A stretch of 10,130 nucleotides of DNA from DAITBA01 sp036824005 (lineage in GTDB: Bacteria; Pseudomonadota; Gammaproteobacteria; Burkholderiales; Rhodocyclaceae), in NCBI GenBank assembly GCA_036824005.1, contig DAITBA010000041.1, positions 1-10,130 on the forward strand, written 5' to 3'. The position numbers were made by a program, and so were the translations under genes. The notes beneath the pieces were generated by a model. That model worked only from the letters and a program-made list of their open reading frames with translations. It was not told the origin of the DNA and searched no databases. Below are positions 1 to 5,145 of the stretch, in pieces (positions within the stretch are counted from its first letter, which is position 1; the number at the start of each line of letters is the position of its first letter).

Positions 1-436
1 GCCCGCACCGGCGCCGGCGCCCGCCGCACCGCCGCCGCCGAAGAAGTGCGACTTCGCCACGACGTTGCAGGCGGACGAAACCTTCGATTTCAATAAGGCC
101 ACCCTCAAGCCCAGCGCCAAGGCGAGACTGGACAACGAAGTGATCGGCAAGCTCGGCACCTGCGCGTCCGTGACGCAGGTGCTTGTCACGGGCCACACCG
201 ATCGGCTCGGCTCGCAGCAGTACAACCAGAAACTCTCCGAGAAGCGTGCCGGCGCCGTGGCGACATACCTCCAGGGCAAGGGCGTCAAGGCGGAAGTCAT
301 CGAGACCATGGGCGCGGGCAAGACCCAGCCGGTGCCGGGCGTCAGGTGCGATGACAAACTGCCGCGCAAGAAGCTCATCGAGTGCCTGGCGCCAAACCGC
401 CGCGTCGTGGTCGATGTCAAAGGTCCGGGCAAATAG
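1..436 (+). CDS. OmpA C-terminal-domain outer-membrane protein, 3' part only
   Basis: The open frame runs in from the left edge (codons start at base 2) and ends at TAG 434-436, giving 144 visible residues; the true start lies outside the window. It opens with a Pro/Ala linker (about residues 1-13) and continues into an OmpA-like peptidoglycan-binding domain: FDFNKATLKPSAK at the start, GHTDRLGS carrying the Asp that in this family contacts diaminopimelate, then NQKLSEKRA with the matching Arg, and a closing APNRRVVVDV strand. Members of this family tether the outer membrane to murein. Four Cys are visible (KKCDF, GTCAS, VRCDD, IECLA); the last two bracket a loop before the final strand and could form a disulfide. 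The same loop occurs in the complete paralogue at 1950-2690, so the two probably arose by duplication. The domain call is firm; the full architecture upstream is unseen. Confidence 0.9.
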   Translation, partial: PAPAPAPAAPPPPKKCDFATTLQADETFDFNKATLKPSAKARLDNEVIGKLGTCASVTQVLVTGHTDRLGSQQYNQKLSEKRAGAVATYLQGKGVKAEVIETMGAGKTQPVPGVRCDDKLPRKKLIECLAPNRRVVVDVKGPGK

Positions 437-461
437 GTGACCGGCTTCCAGACACAGCAAG

Positions 462-489
462 AACCCCGCCCAACAGCGGGGTTTTTTTT
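462..489 (+). terminator. Intrinsic terminator of the upstream OmpA-domain gene
   Basis: An 8-bp stem AACCCCGC (462-469) / GCGGGGTT (476-483) with loop CCAACA runs into eight T residues (482-489). It lies 26 nt after the stop codon at 434-436 and only 11 nt before the start codon of the amidohydrolase at 501. Confidence 0.9.
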
Positions 490-500
490 CGCCGCCGCCC

Positions 501-1817
501 ATGGCTGAGTCGATCGATCTGTTGATCGATGCACGCTGGCTGATTCCGATCGAGCCGGCCGGCGTGACCCTCGAGCATCATACCGTCGCGGTCAATGCCG
601 GGCGCATCGTGGCGGTACTGCCGTCGCAACAGGCCCGGCAACGTTTTGGCCCCCGGCGCACGGTAACGCTCGACTCCCACGTCCTCCTGCCGGGGCTGGT
701 AAATCTGCATACGCACGCGGCGATGGCGCTGCTGCGTGGCTATGCCGATGATATGGAATTGATGGCCTGGCTGAAGGAGCGCATCTGGCCCGCCGAAATG
801 CGTCTGGCCTCGGCCGCTTTCGTGCGCGACGGCACCCTGCTCGCCGCCGCGGAAATGCTGCGCGGCGGCATCACCTGCTGCAACGACATGTATTTCTTCC
901 CCGAGGCGGCCGCCCAGGCGTGTCTGCGCCTGGGCATGCGCATCGCCCTCGGCATGATCGTCATCGACTTCCCATCTCCCTACGGCACCGATGCCGACGA
1001 CTACCTGCGCAAGGGCATTGCAACGCGCGACGCCTTGCGCAACGAACCGCTCGTGTCCTTCTGCATCGCGCCCCATGCGCCGTACACTGTCAGCGACCGG
1101 ACCCTCGAGCGCATCGCCACGATGGCGCTGCAGCTGGACGTGCCGGTACACATTCATCTCCACGAGACCCGCGACGAAGTCGCGCAGAGCCTGGCCCAGC
1201 ACGGCGTGCGGCCCTTGGAGCGGCTGCGGCGGATCGGCCTGCCTGGACCCAACCTTATCGCGGTCCATGGCGTGCACTTGAACGAGCAGGAGATCGAGCT
1301 GCTTGCCGAACATGCCTGTTCCATCGCCCACTGCCCGACGTCGAACATGAAGCTTGCCAGCGGCATCGCGCCCATCGCCCAGGCGATGAACGCGGGCATC
1401 AATATCGGGCTGGGAACGGATGGCGCCGCCAGCAACAATCGCCTCGATCTGTTCCGGGAGATGCGTCACGCCGCATTGCTGGCCAAGGTCGCAACGGGTG
1501 ACGCCCGTGCGCTCGATGCCCATCACGTCCTGCGCATGGCAACGCTCAACAGCGCGGCGGCACTGGCACTGGACCGGGAAATCGGCTCGATCGAGCCGGG
1601 AAAGGCGGCGGACCTATGTGCCGTCGATCTGTCCGCGGTGGAGCTTTCGCCCTGTTTCAACCCGGCTTCGCATCTCGTCTATGCCGCAGGACGGGAGCAT
1701 GTGAGCCACGTCTGGCTGCAAGGCGAATTGCGAGTGGCGCAGGGCCAACTGTTGCAAATTAGCAACACCGAATTGCTTGACATAGCGAGAGTGTGGCAGA
1801 ATAAGCTCCGCATCTGA
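501..1817 (+). CDS. mtaD: TRZ/ATZ-family amidohydrolase, probable 5'-methylthioadenosine / S-adenosylhomocysteine deaminase
   Basis: A 438-residue cytosolic metal-dependent hydrolase of the amidohydrolase superfamily. It should deaminate 5'-methylthioadenosine (and S-adenosylhomocysteine) to the inosine form, a purine-salvage and SAM by-product step. The ligands can be read by analogy with characterised MTA/SAH deaminases: HTH at 70-72, His219 and Glu222 in HIHLHET, His256 in VHGVHL, and Asp307 in GLGTDGAASNN. AHCPTSNMKLASG is the usual substrate-loop signature. The C-terminus (GSIEPGKAADLCAVDL) closes the small composite beta domain. The N-terminus (DLLIDARWLIPIEPAG) matches homologues, supporting ATG 501 although no Shine-Dalgarno is visible. 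Linkage to ubiG and a HAD phosphatase matches Pseudomonas, where the PA3170 homologue is an MTA deaminase. Chlorohydrolase annotations in this family are common and less likely. Length is normal. Confidence 0.9.
   Translation: MAESIDLLIDARWLIPIEPAGVTLEHHTVAVNAGRIVAVLPSQQARQRFGPRRTVTLDSHVLLPGLVNLHTHAAMALLRGYADDMELMAWLKERIWPAEMRLASAAFVRDGTLLAAAEMLRGGITCCNDMYFFPEAAAQACLRLGMRIALGMIVIDFPSPYGTDADDYLRKGIATRDALRNEPLVSFCIAPHAPYTVSDRTLERIATMALQLDVPVHIHLHETRDEVAQSLAQHGVRPLERLRRIGLPGPNLIAVHGVHLNEQEIELLAEHACSIAHCPTSNMKLASGIAPIAQAMNAGINIGLGTDGAASNNRLDLFREMRHAALLAKVATGDARALDAHHVLRMATLNSAAALALDREIGSIEPGKAADLCAVDLSAVELSPCFNPASHLVYAAGREHVSHVWLQGELRVAQGQLLQISNTELLDIARVWQNKLRI
1751..1766 (+). repeat. Inverted repeat GTTGC-N6-GCAAC just upstream of the ompA promoter
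   Basis: A perfect 5-bp dyad (1751-1755 / 1762-1766) with a 6-bp AT-rich spacer lies 10 bp upstream of the TTGACA box. It is inside the mtaD coding sequence, so it may be chance. Its position would suit an operator or activator site. Confidence 0.3.
1777..1805 (+). promoter_or_regulatory. Sigma-70-type promoter for the complete ompA-like gene, inside the mtaD 3' end
   Basis: A perfect -35 box TTGACA (1777-1782) and a -10 box AATAAG (1800-1805, four of six to consensus) are separated by exactly 17 bp. Transcription would begin near 1811-1813, just before the mtaD stop (TGA 1815-1817), leaving a leader of about 138 nt before the start codon at 1950. This gives the ompA-like gene its own transcription independent of mtaD. 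Confidence 0.65.
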
Positions 1818-1917
1818 ACTGGTTACATCAATTTCTGCAGGTAACGAAGCACATTCAGGCGATGAATTCGGCTTTGTGGGCTGCACTTCCGGTCCTCGTG
1901 CTTCACATAACCAGTTC
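1816..1917 (+). promoter_or_regulatory. Long-range stem in the ompA-like 5' leader
   Basis: GAACTGGTTA (1816-1825) and TAACCAGTTC (1908-1917) are perfectly complementary over 10 bp and enclose 82 nt. The left arm begins within a few bases of the predicted transcript start, so the folded mRNA would carry a base-paired 5' end. In enterobacteria a 5'-end stem in the ompA leader stabilises the message; the same role is inferred here. The ribosome site at 1941-1946 stays outside the stem. Confidence 0.45.
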
Positions 1918-1940
1918 GCCTACCGATCCTGCTTAGCGTT

Positions 1941-1946
1941 GAGGGG
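1941..1946 (+). promoter_or_regulatory. Ribosome binding site fixing the ompA-like start
   Basis: GAGGGG lies 3 nt before ATG 1950, a rather short spacing. It agrees with the start implied by the signal peptide. Confidence 0.6.
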
Positions 1947-1949
1947 AAC

Positions 1950-2690
1950 ATGATCAAAGAACTCAGAAAACCGGTATTCGTTGCGCTTGCCGCGTCGACG
2001 CTCGTCATGGGCGCCAGCGCGGCGATTGCCCAGGTCAAGGACATCGTCGTGAGTCCGGGCAAGGGCGTCATCCCGTACGCGATCGACCAGCGCGGCGTTG
2101 TGTCTCGCAACAGCACCGGCCTATGCTGGCGCACCTCTTACTGGACGCCTCAGGCTGCAGCCGCAGTGCCTGAAGCCGGCTGCGCCTGCGACAAGGACCT
2201 GCTGCCCAAGGAAGTTTGCGAGCCGCCAGCGCCGCCCGCACCGGCCGCCGCTCCGGCGCCTGCCCCGGCTCCGGCGCCTGCCCCAGCCCCGAAACCGGCC
2301 GCCGAGAAAGTGACGCTGGCCGCCGACGCCCTGTTCGACTTCGACAAGGCGACGCTGCGTCCTGAGGGCAAGCAGAAACTCGACGACGTCGTCGCCAAGG
2401 CCAAGGACATCAAGCTGGAAGTGATCATCGCCGTCGGTCACGCTGATCGCATCGGCAGTGACAAGTACAACCAGAAGTTGTCCGAGAAACGTGCCGAGTC
2501 GGTGAAGAACTACCTGGTGGGCAAGGGCATCGAGCCGAACCGGGTCTACACCGAAGGCAAGGGCGAGAAGCAGCCCGTGACCGGCGACAAGTGCAAGAAG
2601 ATGGGTCCGGAGTCCGGCGGCAACAAGAAGCTGGTCGCCTGCTTGCAGCCCGATCGCCGGGTCGAGATCGAAGTGATCGGCACCAAGTAA
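1950..2690 (+). CDS. OmpA-family outer-membrane / peptidoglycan-binding protein (betaproteobacterial short type)
   Basis: A 246-residue exported protein. Residues 1-27 form a signal peptide (MIKELRK, hydrophobic core, cleavage after AIA before QVKD). Residues 28-90 are a short N-terminal segment containing TGLCWRTSYWTP, a motif typical of Bordetella-type OmpA, and Cys59, 78, 80 and 90. Residues 91-117 are a Pro/Ala linker. Residues 120-244 are the OmpA C-terminal domain: LFDFDKATLRPEGK, GHADRIGS with Asp166, and KLSEKRAESV with Arg181, the pair that binds diaminopimelate in family structures. There is no eight-strand porin barrel. GHAD replaces the common GHTD. Cys215 and Cys231 bracket a loop inserted before the last strand (QPDRRVEIEV), shared with the paralogue at the left edge, and may form a disulfide. 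The role is anchoring the outer membrane to murein; abundant expression is inferred from the strong -35 box, long leader and strong terminator. Confidence 0.93.
   Translation: MIKELRKPVFVALAASTLVMGASAAIAQVKDIVVSPGKGVIPYAIDQRGVVSRNSTGLCWRTSYWTPQAAAAVPEAGCACDKDLLPKEVCEPPAPPAPAAAPAPAPAPAPAPAPKPAAEKVTLAADALFDFDKATLRPEGKQKLDDVVAKAKDIKLEVIIAVGHADRIGSDKYNQKLSEKRAESVKNYLVGKGIEPNRVYTEGKGEKQPVTGDKCKKMGPESGGNKKLVACLQPDRRVEIEVIGTK
2250..2285 (+). repeat. Two tandem 18-bp repeats in the Pro/Ala linker
   Basis: GCTCCGGCGCCTGCCCCG (2250-2267) is followed directly by the same unit with one change at its last base (2268-2285). Each unit encodes APAPAP, so copy-number slippage would lengthen or shorten the periplasmic linker in frame. 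Confidence 0.8.
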
Positions 2691-2713
2691 GCACGACGGT
2701 TCCGTCCTTCTAC

Positions 2714-2745
2714 AAAAAAGCCCTGCGCAAGCAGGGCTTTTTTTT
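2714..2745 (+). terminator. Strong intrinsic terminator after the ompA-like gene, possibly bidirectional
   Basis: GCCCTGC (2720-2726) and GCAGGGC (2731-2737) form a stem with a GCAA tetraloop, followed by eight T (2738-2745) and preceded by six A (2714-2719). The A/T flanks extend the pairing and would allow it to work from the other strand too. It isolates the OmpA gene from ubiG. Confidence 0.93.
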
Positions 2746-2753
2746 CGCACCGC

Positions 2754-2777
2754 CACCCGCATATGCACGAGCGGGTG
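2754..2777 (+). repeat. Inverted repeat upstream of ubiG
   Basis: CACCCGC (2754-2760) and GCGGGTG (2771-2777) form a perfect 7-bp dyad around a 10-nt spacer. It sits between the ompA terminator and the ubiG start at 2809, where an operator or leader hairpin could lie. No T run follows, so it is not a terminator. Confidence 0.4.
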
Positions 2778-2808
2778 ATTCGATTCCGGAAAGGGTAAGA
2801 TCGCACCG

Positions 2809-3510
2809 ATGAGCGCGAACGTCGATCCCCGCGAGTTGCAGAAGTTCAGCGAACTGGCCCACCGCTGGTGGGATCTGAACTCCGAATTCAAACCGCTGCA
2901 CGATATCAATCCGCTGCGTCTCGATTACATCGATAAACGCGTCGGCCTGCGCGACAAGGACGTGCTCGACGTCGGCTGCGGCGGCGGCATACTCGCCGAG
3001 GCGATGGCCGCGCGCGGCGCGCGAGTCACGGGCATCGACCTCTCCGACAAGGCGCTCGGCGTCGCCCGCCTGCACCTTTACGAAAGCGGGCAGCAGGTGA
3101 ACTATCGCAAGTCATCGGCCGAGGAGCTCGCCGCCGAAATGCCGTCGGCATTCGATGCCGTCACCTGCCTGGAAATGCTCGAGCACGTGCCGGACCCGGC
3201 CAGCACGGTCAAGGCATGCGCGACACTGCTCAAGCCCGGCGGCATAGCGGTGTTCTCGACGATCAACCGCAATCCGAAGTCCTATCTGTTTGCGGTCATC
3301 GGCGCCGAGTACGTGCTGCGGCTGCTACCGCGCGGCACCCACGACTACGCAAAGTTCATTCGCCCGGCGGAGCTTGCCCGCTACTGCCGCAATGCCGGCC
3401 TGCGCGTCGCCGACATCGTCGGCATGACTTACAACCCCTTCACCCGAACGTACGCCCTCGAGCCAGACACCGACGTCAATTATCTGCTGTATGCCGTGCG
3501 CGATGATTGA
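2809..3510 (+). CDS. ubiG: Ubiquinone biosynthesis O-methyltransferase UbiG
   Basis: A 233-residue class I SAM-dependent methyltransferase, close to the usual 230-240. UbiG carries out both O-methylations of the ubiquinone ring, including the last step from demethylubiquinol, at the cytoplasmic membrane face. Diagnostic features: FSELAHRWWDLNSEFKPLHDINPLRLDYI (about residues 13-41), where the WWD..EFKPLH..NP.RL pattern is specific to UbiG; SAM motif I VLDVGCGGG (52-60); GIDLS (75-79) with the acidic residue for the SAM ribose; CLEMLEHVPDP (120-130); and LKPGG (141-145). ATG 2809 has only a distant purine stretch (GGAAAGGG, 2788-2795). A TAAGAT hexamer at 2796-2801 lies 7 nt before it, so a leaderless transcript is possible but unproven. 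The gene overlaps the next by 8 nt, indicating co-translation. Confidence 0.96.
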   Translation: MSANVDPRELQKFSELAHRWWDLNSEFKPLHDINPLRLDYIDKRVGLRDKDVLDVGCGGGILAEAMAARGARVTGIDLSDKALGVARLHLYESGQQVNYRKSSAEELAAEMPSAFDAVTCLEMLEHVPDPASTVKACATLLKPGGIAVFSTINRNPKSYLFAVIGAEYVLRLLPRGTHDYAKFIRPAELARYCRNAGLRVADIVGMTYNPFTRTYALEPDTDVNYLLYAVRDD

Positions 3511-4165
3511 CGCGGTTCTGTTCGATCTCGACGGCACCTTTGCCGACACCGCCCCCGATCTCGGCGCAGCGCTGAACCGTCTGCGCCGCGAGCTCGGTCA
3601 CGCGCCGCTGCCGCTGCATGTCCTCCGCCCCTACACCTCCCACGGCGTGCGCGGCTTGCTCGGCGCGGGATTGAACGTCAAGCCGGACGACGACGGCTAT
3701 CTCGAGCTCAGCCAGCGTTTCCTCGCCTACTACCGCGATGCGATCTGCGTCCACACGCGCGTCTTCGATGGCATGGCCGAACTCGTGCAAGGACTCGAGC
3801 AGCGCGGCACCAAGTGGGGCATCGTCACCAACAAGTCACAGCGTTTCACCCTGCCGCTGGTGGCACAGCTTGGCTACGACCGGCGTGCCGCCTGCATCGT
3901 TAGCGGCGACTCCGCCCCGCGCCCCAAGCCCCACCCCCAACCGCTGCTGCTTGCCAGCCGGATTACCCAGTGCGCGCCCGAGCACTGCCTCTACGTCGGC
4001 GACGACGTGCGCGATGTCGTGGCCGGGCGCGCCGCCGGCATGACGACGGTAGCCGTCACTTACGGCTATCTGGGCGTCGGCCAGCCGGTGGAGTCCTGGG
4101 GCGCCGACTCGGTCGTCGACCACCCCTCAGAGATCCTGCACTTGGTCGGTGAGGCCACGTGCTAG
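3503..4165 (+). CDS. gph: HAD-superfamily phosphatase, phosphoglycolate phosphatase / MupP-like
   Basis: A 220-residue HAD hydrolase with all four motifs: motif I FDLDGT (nucleophile Asp8, acid/base Asp10), motif II Thr109 in GIVTNKS, motif III Lys142 in PRPKPHP, and motif IV GDDVRD (Asp167, Asp168) binding Mg2+. DTAPDL followed by a helical cap (about 15-85) fits the Gph/PGP family. The family removes phosphate from 2-phosphoglycolate; in Pseudomonas the neighbour of ubiG and mtaD is MupP, a MurNAc-6-phosphate phosphatase of cell-wall recycling. The GDSAPRPKPHP stretch and the AGRAAGM..VAVTYGY end fit both, so the substrate is unsettled. ATG 3503 overlaps the ubiG stop by 8 nt and matches the usual start just before the first strand; an in-frame ATG at 3491 would add four residues. 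Neither has a clear ribosome site. Motif I reads DGTFADT, where Leu is more usual than Phe. Confidence 0.88.
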   Translation: MIDAVLFDLDGTFADTAPDLGAALNRLRRELGHAPLPLHVLRPYTSHGVRGLLGAGLNVKPDDDGYLELSQRFLAYYRDAICVHTRVFDGMAELVQGLEQRGTKWGIVTNKSQRFTLPLVAQLGYDRRAACIVSGDSAPRPKPHPQPLLLASRITQCAPEHCLYVGDDVRDVVAGRAAGMTTVAVTYGYLGVGQPVESWGADSVVDHPSEILHLVGEATC

Positions 4166-4168
4166 AAT
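4142..4168 (+). promoter_or_regulatory. Extended -10 promoter for ssrA
   Basis: TGC-TAGAAT (4160-4168) is an extended -10 element five of six to consensus, overlapping the phosphatase stop codon (TAG 4163-4165). A partial -35, TTGGTC (4142-4147), lies 15 bp upstream. The bases just after the -10 (CGCTGCGC) are GC-rich, as in stable-RNA promoters under stringent control. The start would be near 4175, about 59 nt before mature tmRNA. Confidence 0.55.
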
Positions 4169-4169
4169 C

Positions 4170-4217
4170 GCTGCGCTCTCTGGAACTTTCTCTGAAGGGG
4201 GGAGTCGAGAGCGTAGC
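4170..4217 (+). repeat. Inverted repeat in the pre-tmRNA leader region
   Basis: GCTGCGCTCTC (4170-4180) pairs with GAGAGCGTAGC (4207-4217) over 11 bp with one G-U. It lies between the ssrA -10 box and the mature 5' end. With no T run it is not a terminator; it could be a processing or leader structure, or fold in transcripts reading through from the phosphatase gene. Confidence 0.5.
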
Positions 4218-4233
4218 TTGACCAACAGATTCC

Positions 4234-4596
4234 GGGGGCGACCTGGCTTCGACGTGGGTCGCGAAGCGGACTAGTGCATACCGAGGACCAGCGACCTCGT
4301 AAATCCAACTGGACTGCAATAACTGCCAACGACGAGCGTTTCGCTCTAGCCGCTTAATTGTGGCTGGCCTCCGCACCGGTTCGCTCATGGACCGGGTAGC
4401 GCAAGCTACAGCGGAGTCATAGACATGAGCTAAGGTTCGAGCGCGCCGCGCGCTCGGGCACGAAAACCCAGCGGATCGCCCGAGACCAGCCTGCCCGTCG
4501 GCGGATCGAAGGTTAAAACCAAATGGCGAGGCTAAGTATGTAGAGCTGTTCGTAGAGGGCTTGCGGACGCGGGTTCGATTCCCGCCGCCTCCACCA
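4234..4596 (+). ncRNA. ssrA: Transfer-messenger RNA (tmRNA)
   Basis: A 363-nt tmRNA gene that rescues stalled ribosomes by trans-translation with SmpB. The 5' end GGGGGCG (4234-4240) pairs with CGCCTCC (4586-4592) over seven pairs including one G-U, forming the tRNA-like acceptor stem; discriminator A4593 and encoded CCA (4594-4596) follow. CTGGCTTCGACG near the 5' end is the conserved D-loop region, and GGGTTCGATTCCC (4571-4583) is the T arm. The tag reading frame starts at GCC 4325 and encodes ANDERFALAA, ending at TAA 4355-4357; this tag is typical of betaproteobacteria. It is a one-piece gene. The 3' end of ssrA is a frequent integration target for mobile elements, but no second copy of the T-arm/CCA segment occurs downstream in the window. 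Confidence 0.97.
4325..4357 (+). other. tmRNA tag-peptide reading frame (ANDERFALAA)
   Basis: Ten codons from GCC (resume codon, Ala) to GCT, then TAA. The final ALAA is the degradation signal recognised by ClpXP and similar proteases. Confidence 0.93.
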
Positions 4597-4602
4597 ATAC
4601 AC

Positions 4603-4633
4603 AAAGGTCAACAGTTCGCTGTTGGCCTTTTTT
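4603..4633 (+). terminator. Intrinsic terminator of ssrA
   Basis: GGTCAACAG (4606-4614) and CTGTTGGCC (4619-4627) pair over 9 bp with one G-U, closed by a TTCG loop, and are followed by six T (4628-4633). The hairpin starts 10 nt after the mature CCA end. Confidence 0.93.
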
Positions 4634-4674
4634 CTTGCCCGATCGCGCCGACTCCCGCGTGTTCGCGGGGGTTC

Positions 4675-4805
4675 GTGCGGAAGCCTGCGGACTTCGGCGT
4701 CCGGCCTCTGGCCCCGTCCAGGGTCACCTTCCGCTCTCTCCCGGCCATTTTTCTCTCCGGCCTCGCTCCCCTTTGAGGCGCCGAAGTCCGCAAAGGCCGT
4801 CCGCA
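4675..4805. repeat. Inverted-repeat unit, MITE-like or large stem-loop
   Basis: TGCGGACTTCGGCG (4686-4699) recurs as its exact reverse complement at 4779-4792. Outward of this core both arms carry a further TGCGGA and a GCC block with small indels (left arm 4675-4699, right arm 4779-4805), so the arms are about 25-27 bp imperfect inverted repeats around about 79 bp. This could be a small non-autonomous element or a structured RNA. No transposase is encoded and no target-site duplication was established. Confidence 0.55.
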
Positions 4806-5023
4806 GCATCCATGAATATCAACAAGTTACATGCTGACCGTTCAAGCGGTTGGATGGCAGCATCGCCCACCCGAAGGTACAGAGGTGCGGTTCCATTTGC
4901 CTGGAACTTTTTTCTCTGGTCACGGTCGTTTTGCGTGTTTCTTTGGGAGATCCGGAGGCCCGTCTGATCGATGCGCTCGGCAAGAACAACAATTAACTGT
5001 TTGACTTTCTCTTCAGAACTCAT
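4724..5023 (-). CDS. Doubtful hypothetical protein or gene remnant
   Basis: A minus-strand frame of about 99 codons begins at ATG 5021-5023 (MSSEEKVKQLIVVLAERIDQ). Its first 25 residues look like a genuine charged amphipathic helix and use codons such as TTA, ATT and GTT that are rare in the flanking genes. The second half becomes Arg/Gly-rich, runs into the inverted repeat and resembles no family I recognise. It may be a degraded 5' end of a transferred gene or a chance frame. A TTG codon five residues upstream (5036-5038) would extend it slightly. Confidence 0.2.
   Translation of the reverse strand: MSSEEKVKQLIVVLAERIDQTGLRISQRNTQNDRDQRKKFQANGTAPLYLRVGDAAIQPLERSACNLLIFMDAADGLCGLRRLKGERGRREKWPGESGR
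4890..4913 (+). terminator. Weak intrinsic-terminator-like hairpin
   Basis: GTTCCA (4890-4895) and TGGAAC (4902-4907) form a 6-bp stem with a 6-nt loop and run directly into six T (4908-4913). No plus-strand coding gene ends here. It is either chance or the end of a small untranslated transcript from the preceding repeat region. Confidence 0.4.
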
Positions 5024-5140
5024 CCGCTCACCACCCAATCATCTCGCCCGCCCCCCGTACCGGGGGGCTTGTGCCGTCTGATCCTGGCTCTGCCGGGGTG
5101 GCGGAATCGTCCGCGCCGCCGGCCCATTGTCAATGCAACA

Positions 5141-5145
5141 AGGGA
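5141..5145 (+). promoter_or_regulatory. Ribosome binding site selecting ATG 5154
   Basis: AGGGA ends 8 nt before ATG 5154, a normal spacing. The in-frame upstream starts TTG 5127 and ATG 5133 have no such site and would add residues not expected before the first strand of an ABC ATPase. Confidence 0.6.

Noticed and set aside
417..1526. 369-residue minus-strand ORF opposite mtaD
   Set aside because: It is a codon-bias shadow of a well-conserved amidohydrolase, rich in Arg/Gly/His, with no family resemblance.
2121..2909. 262-residue minus-strand ORF across the ompA-like gene
   Set aside because: It is antisense to the OmpA domain, its low-complexity Gly/Arg run mirrors the Pro/Ala linker, and it crosses a strong terminator.
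4056..4809. Minus-strand ORFs over the tmRNA, with stretches such as GGGGGNRTRVRKPS and RRESNPRPQALY
   Set aside because: These are well-known spurious translations of the antisense of tmRNA and tRNA-like 3' ends, not proteins.
5001..5029. TTGACT as a -35 box for the ABC operon
   Set aside because: No acceptable -10 hexamer occurs 15-19 bp downstream, and the distance to the start codon is unremarkable.
5050..5068. GCCCCCC / GGGGGGC hairpin as a terminator
   Set aside because: Only two T follow on the plus strand and there is no T run on the minus strand, so it is reported only as a hairpin in the spacer.
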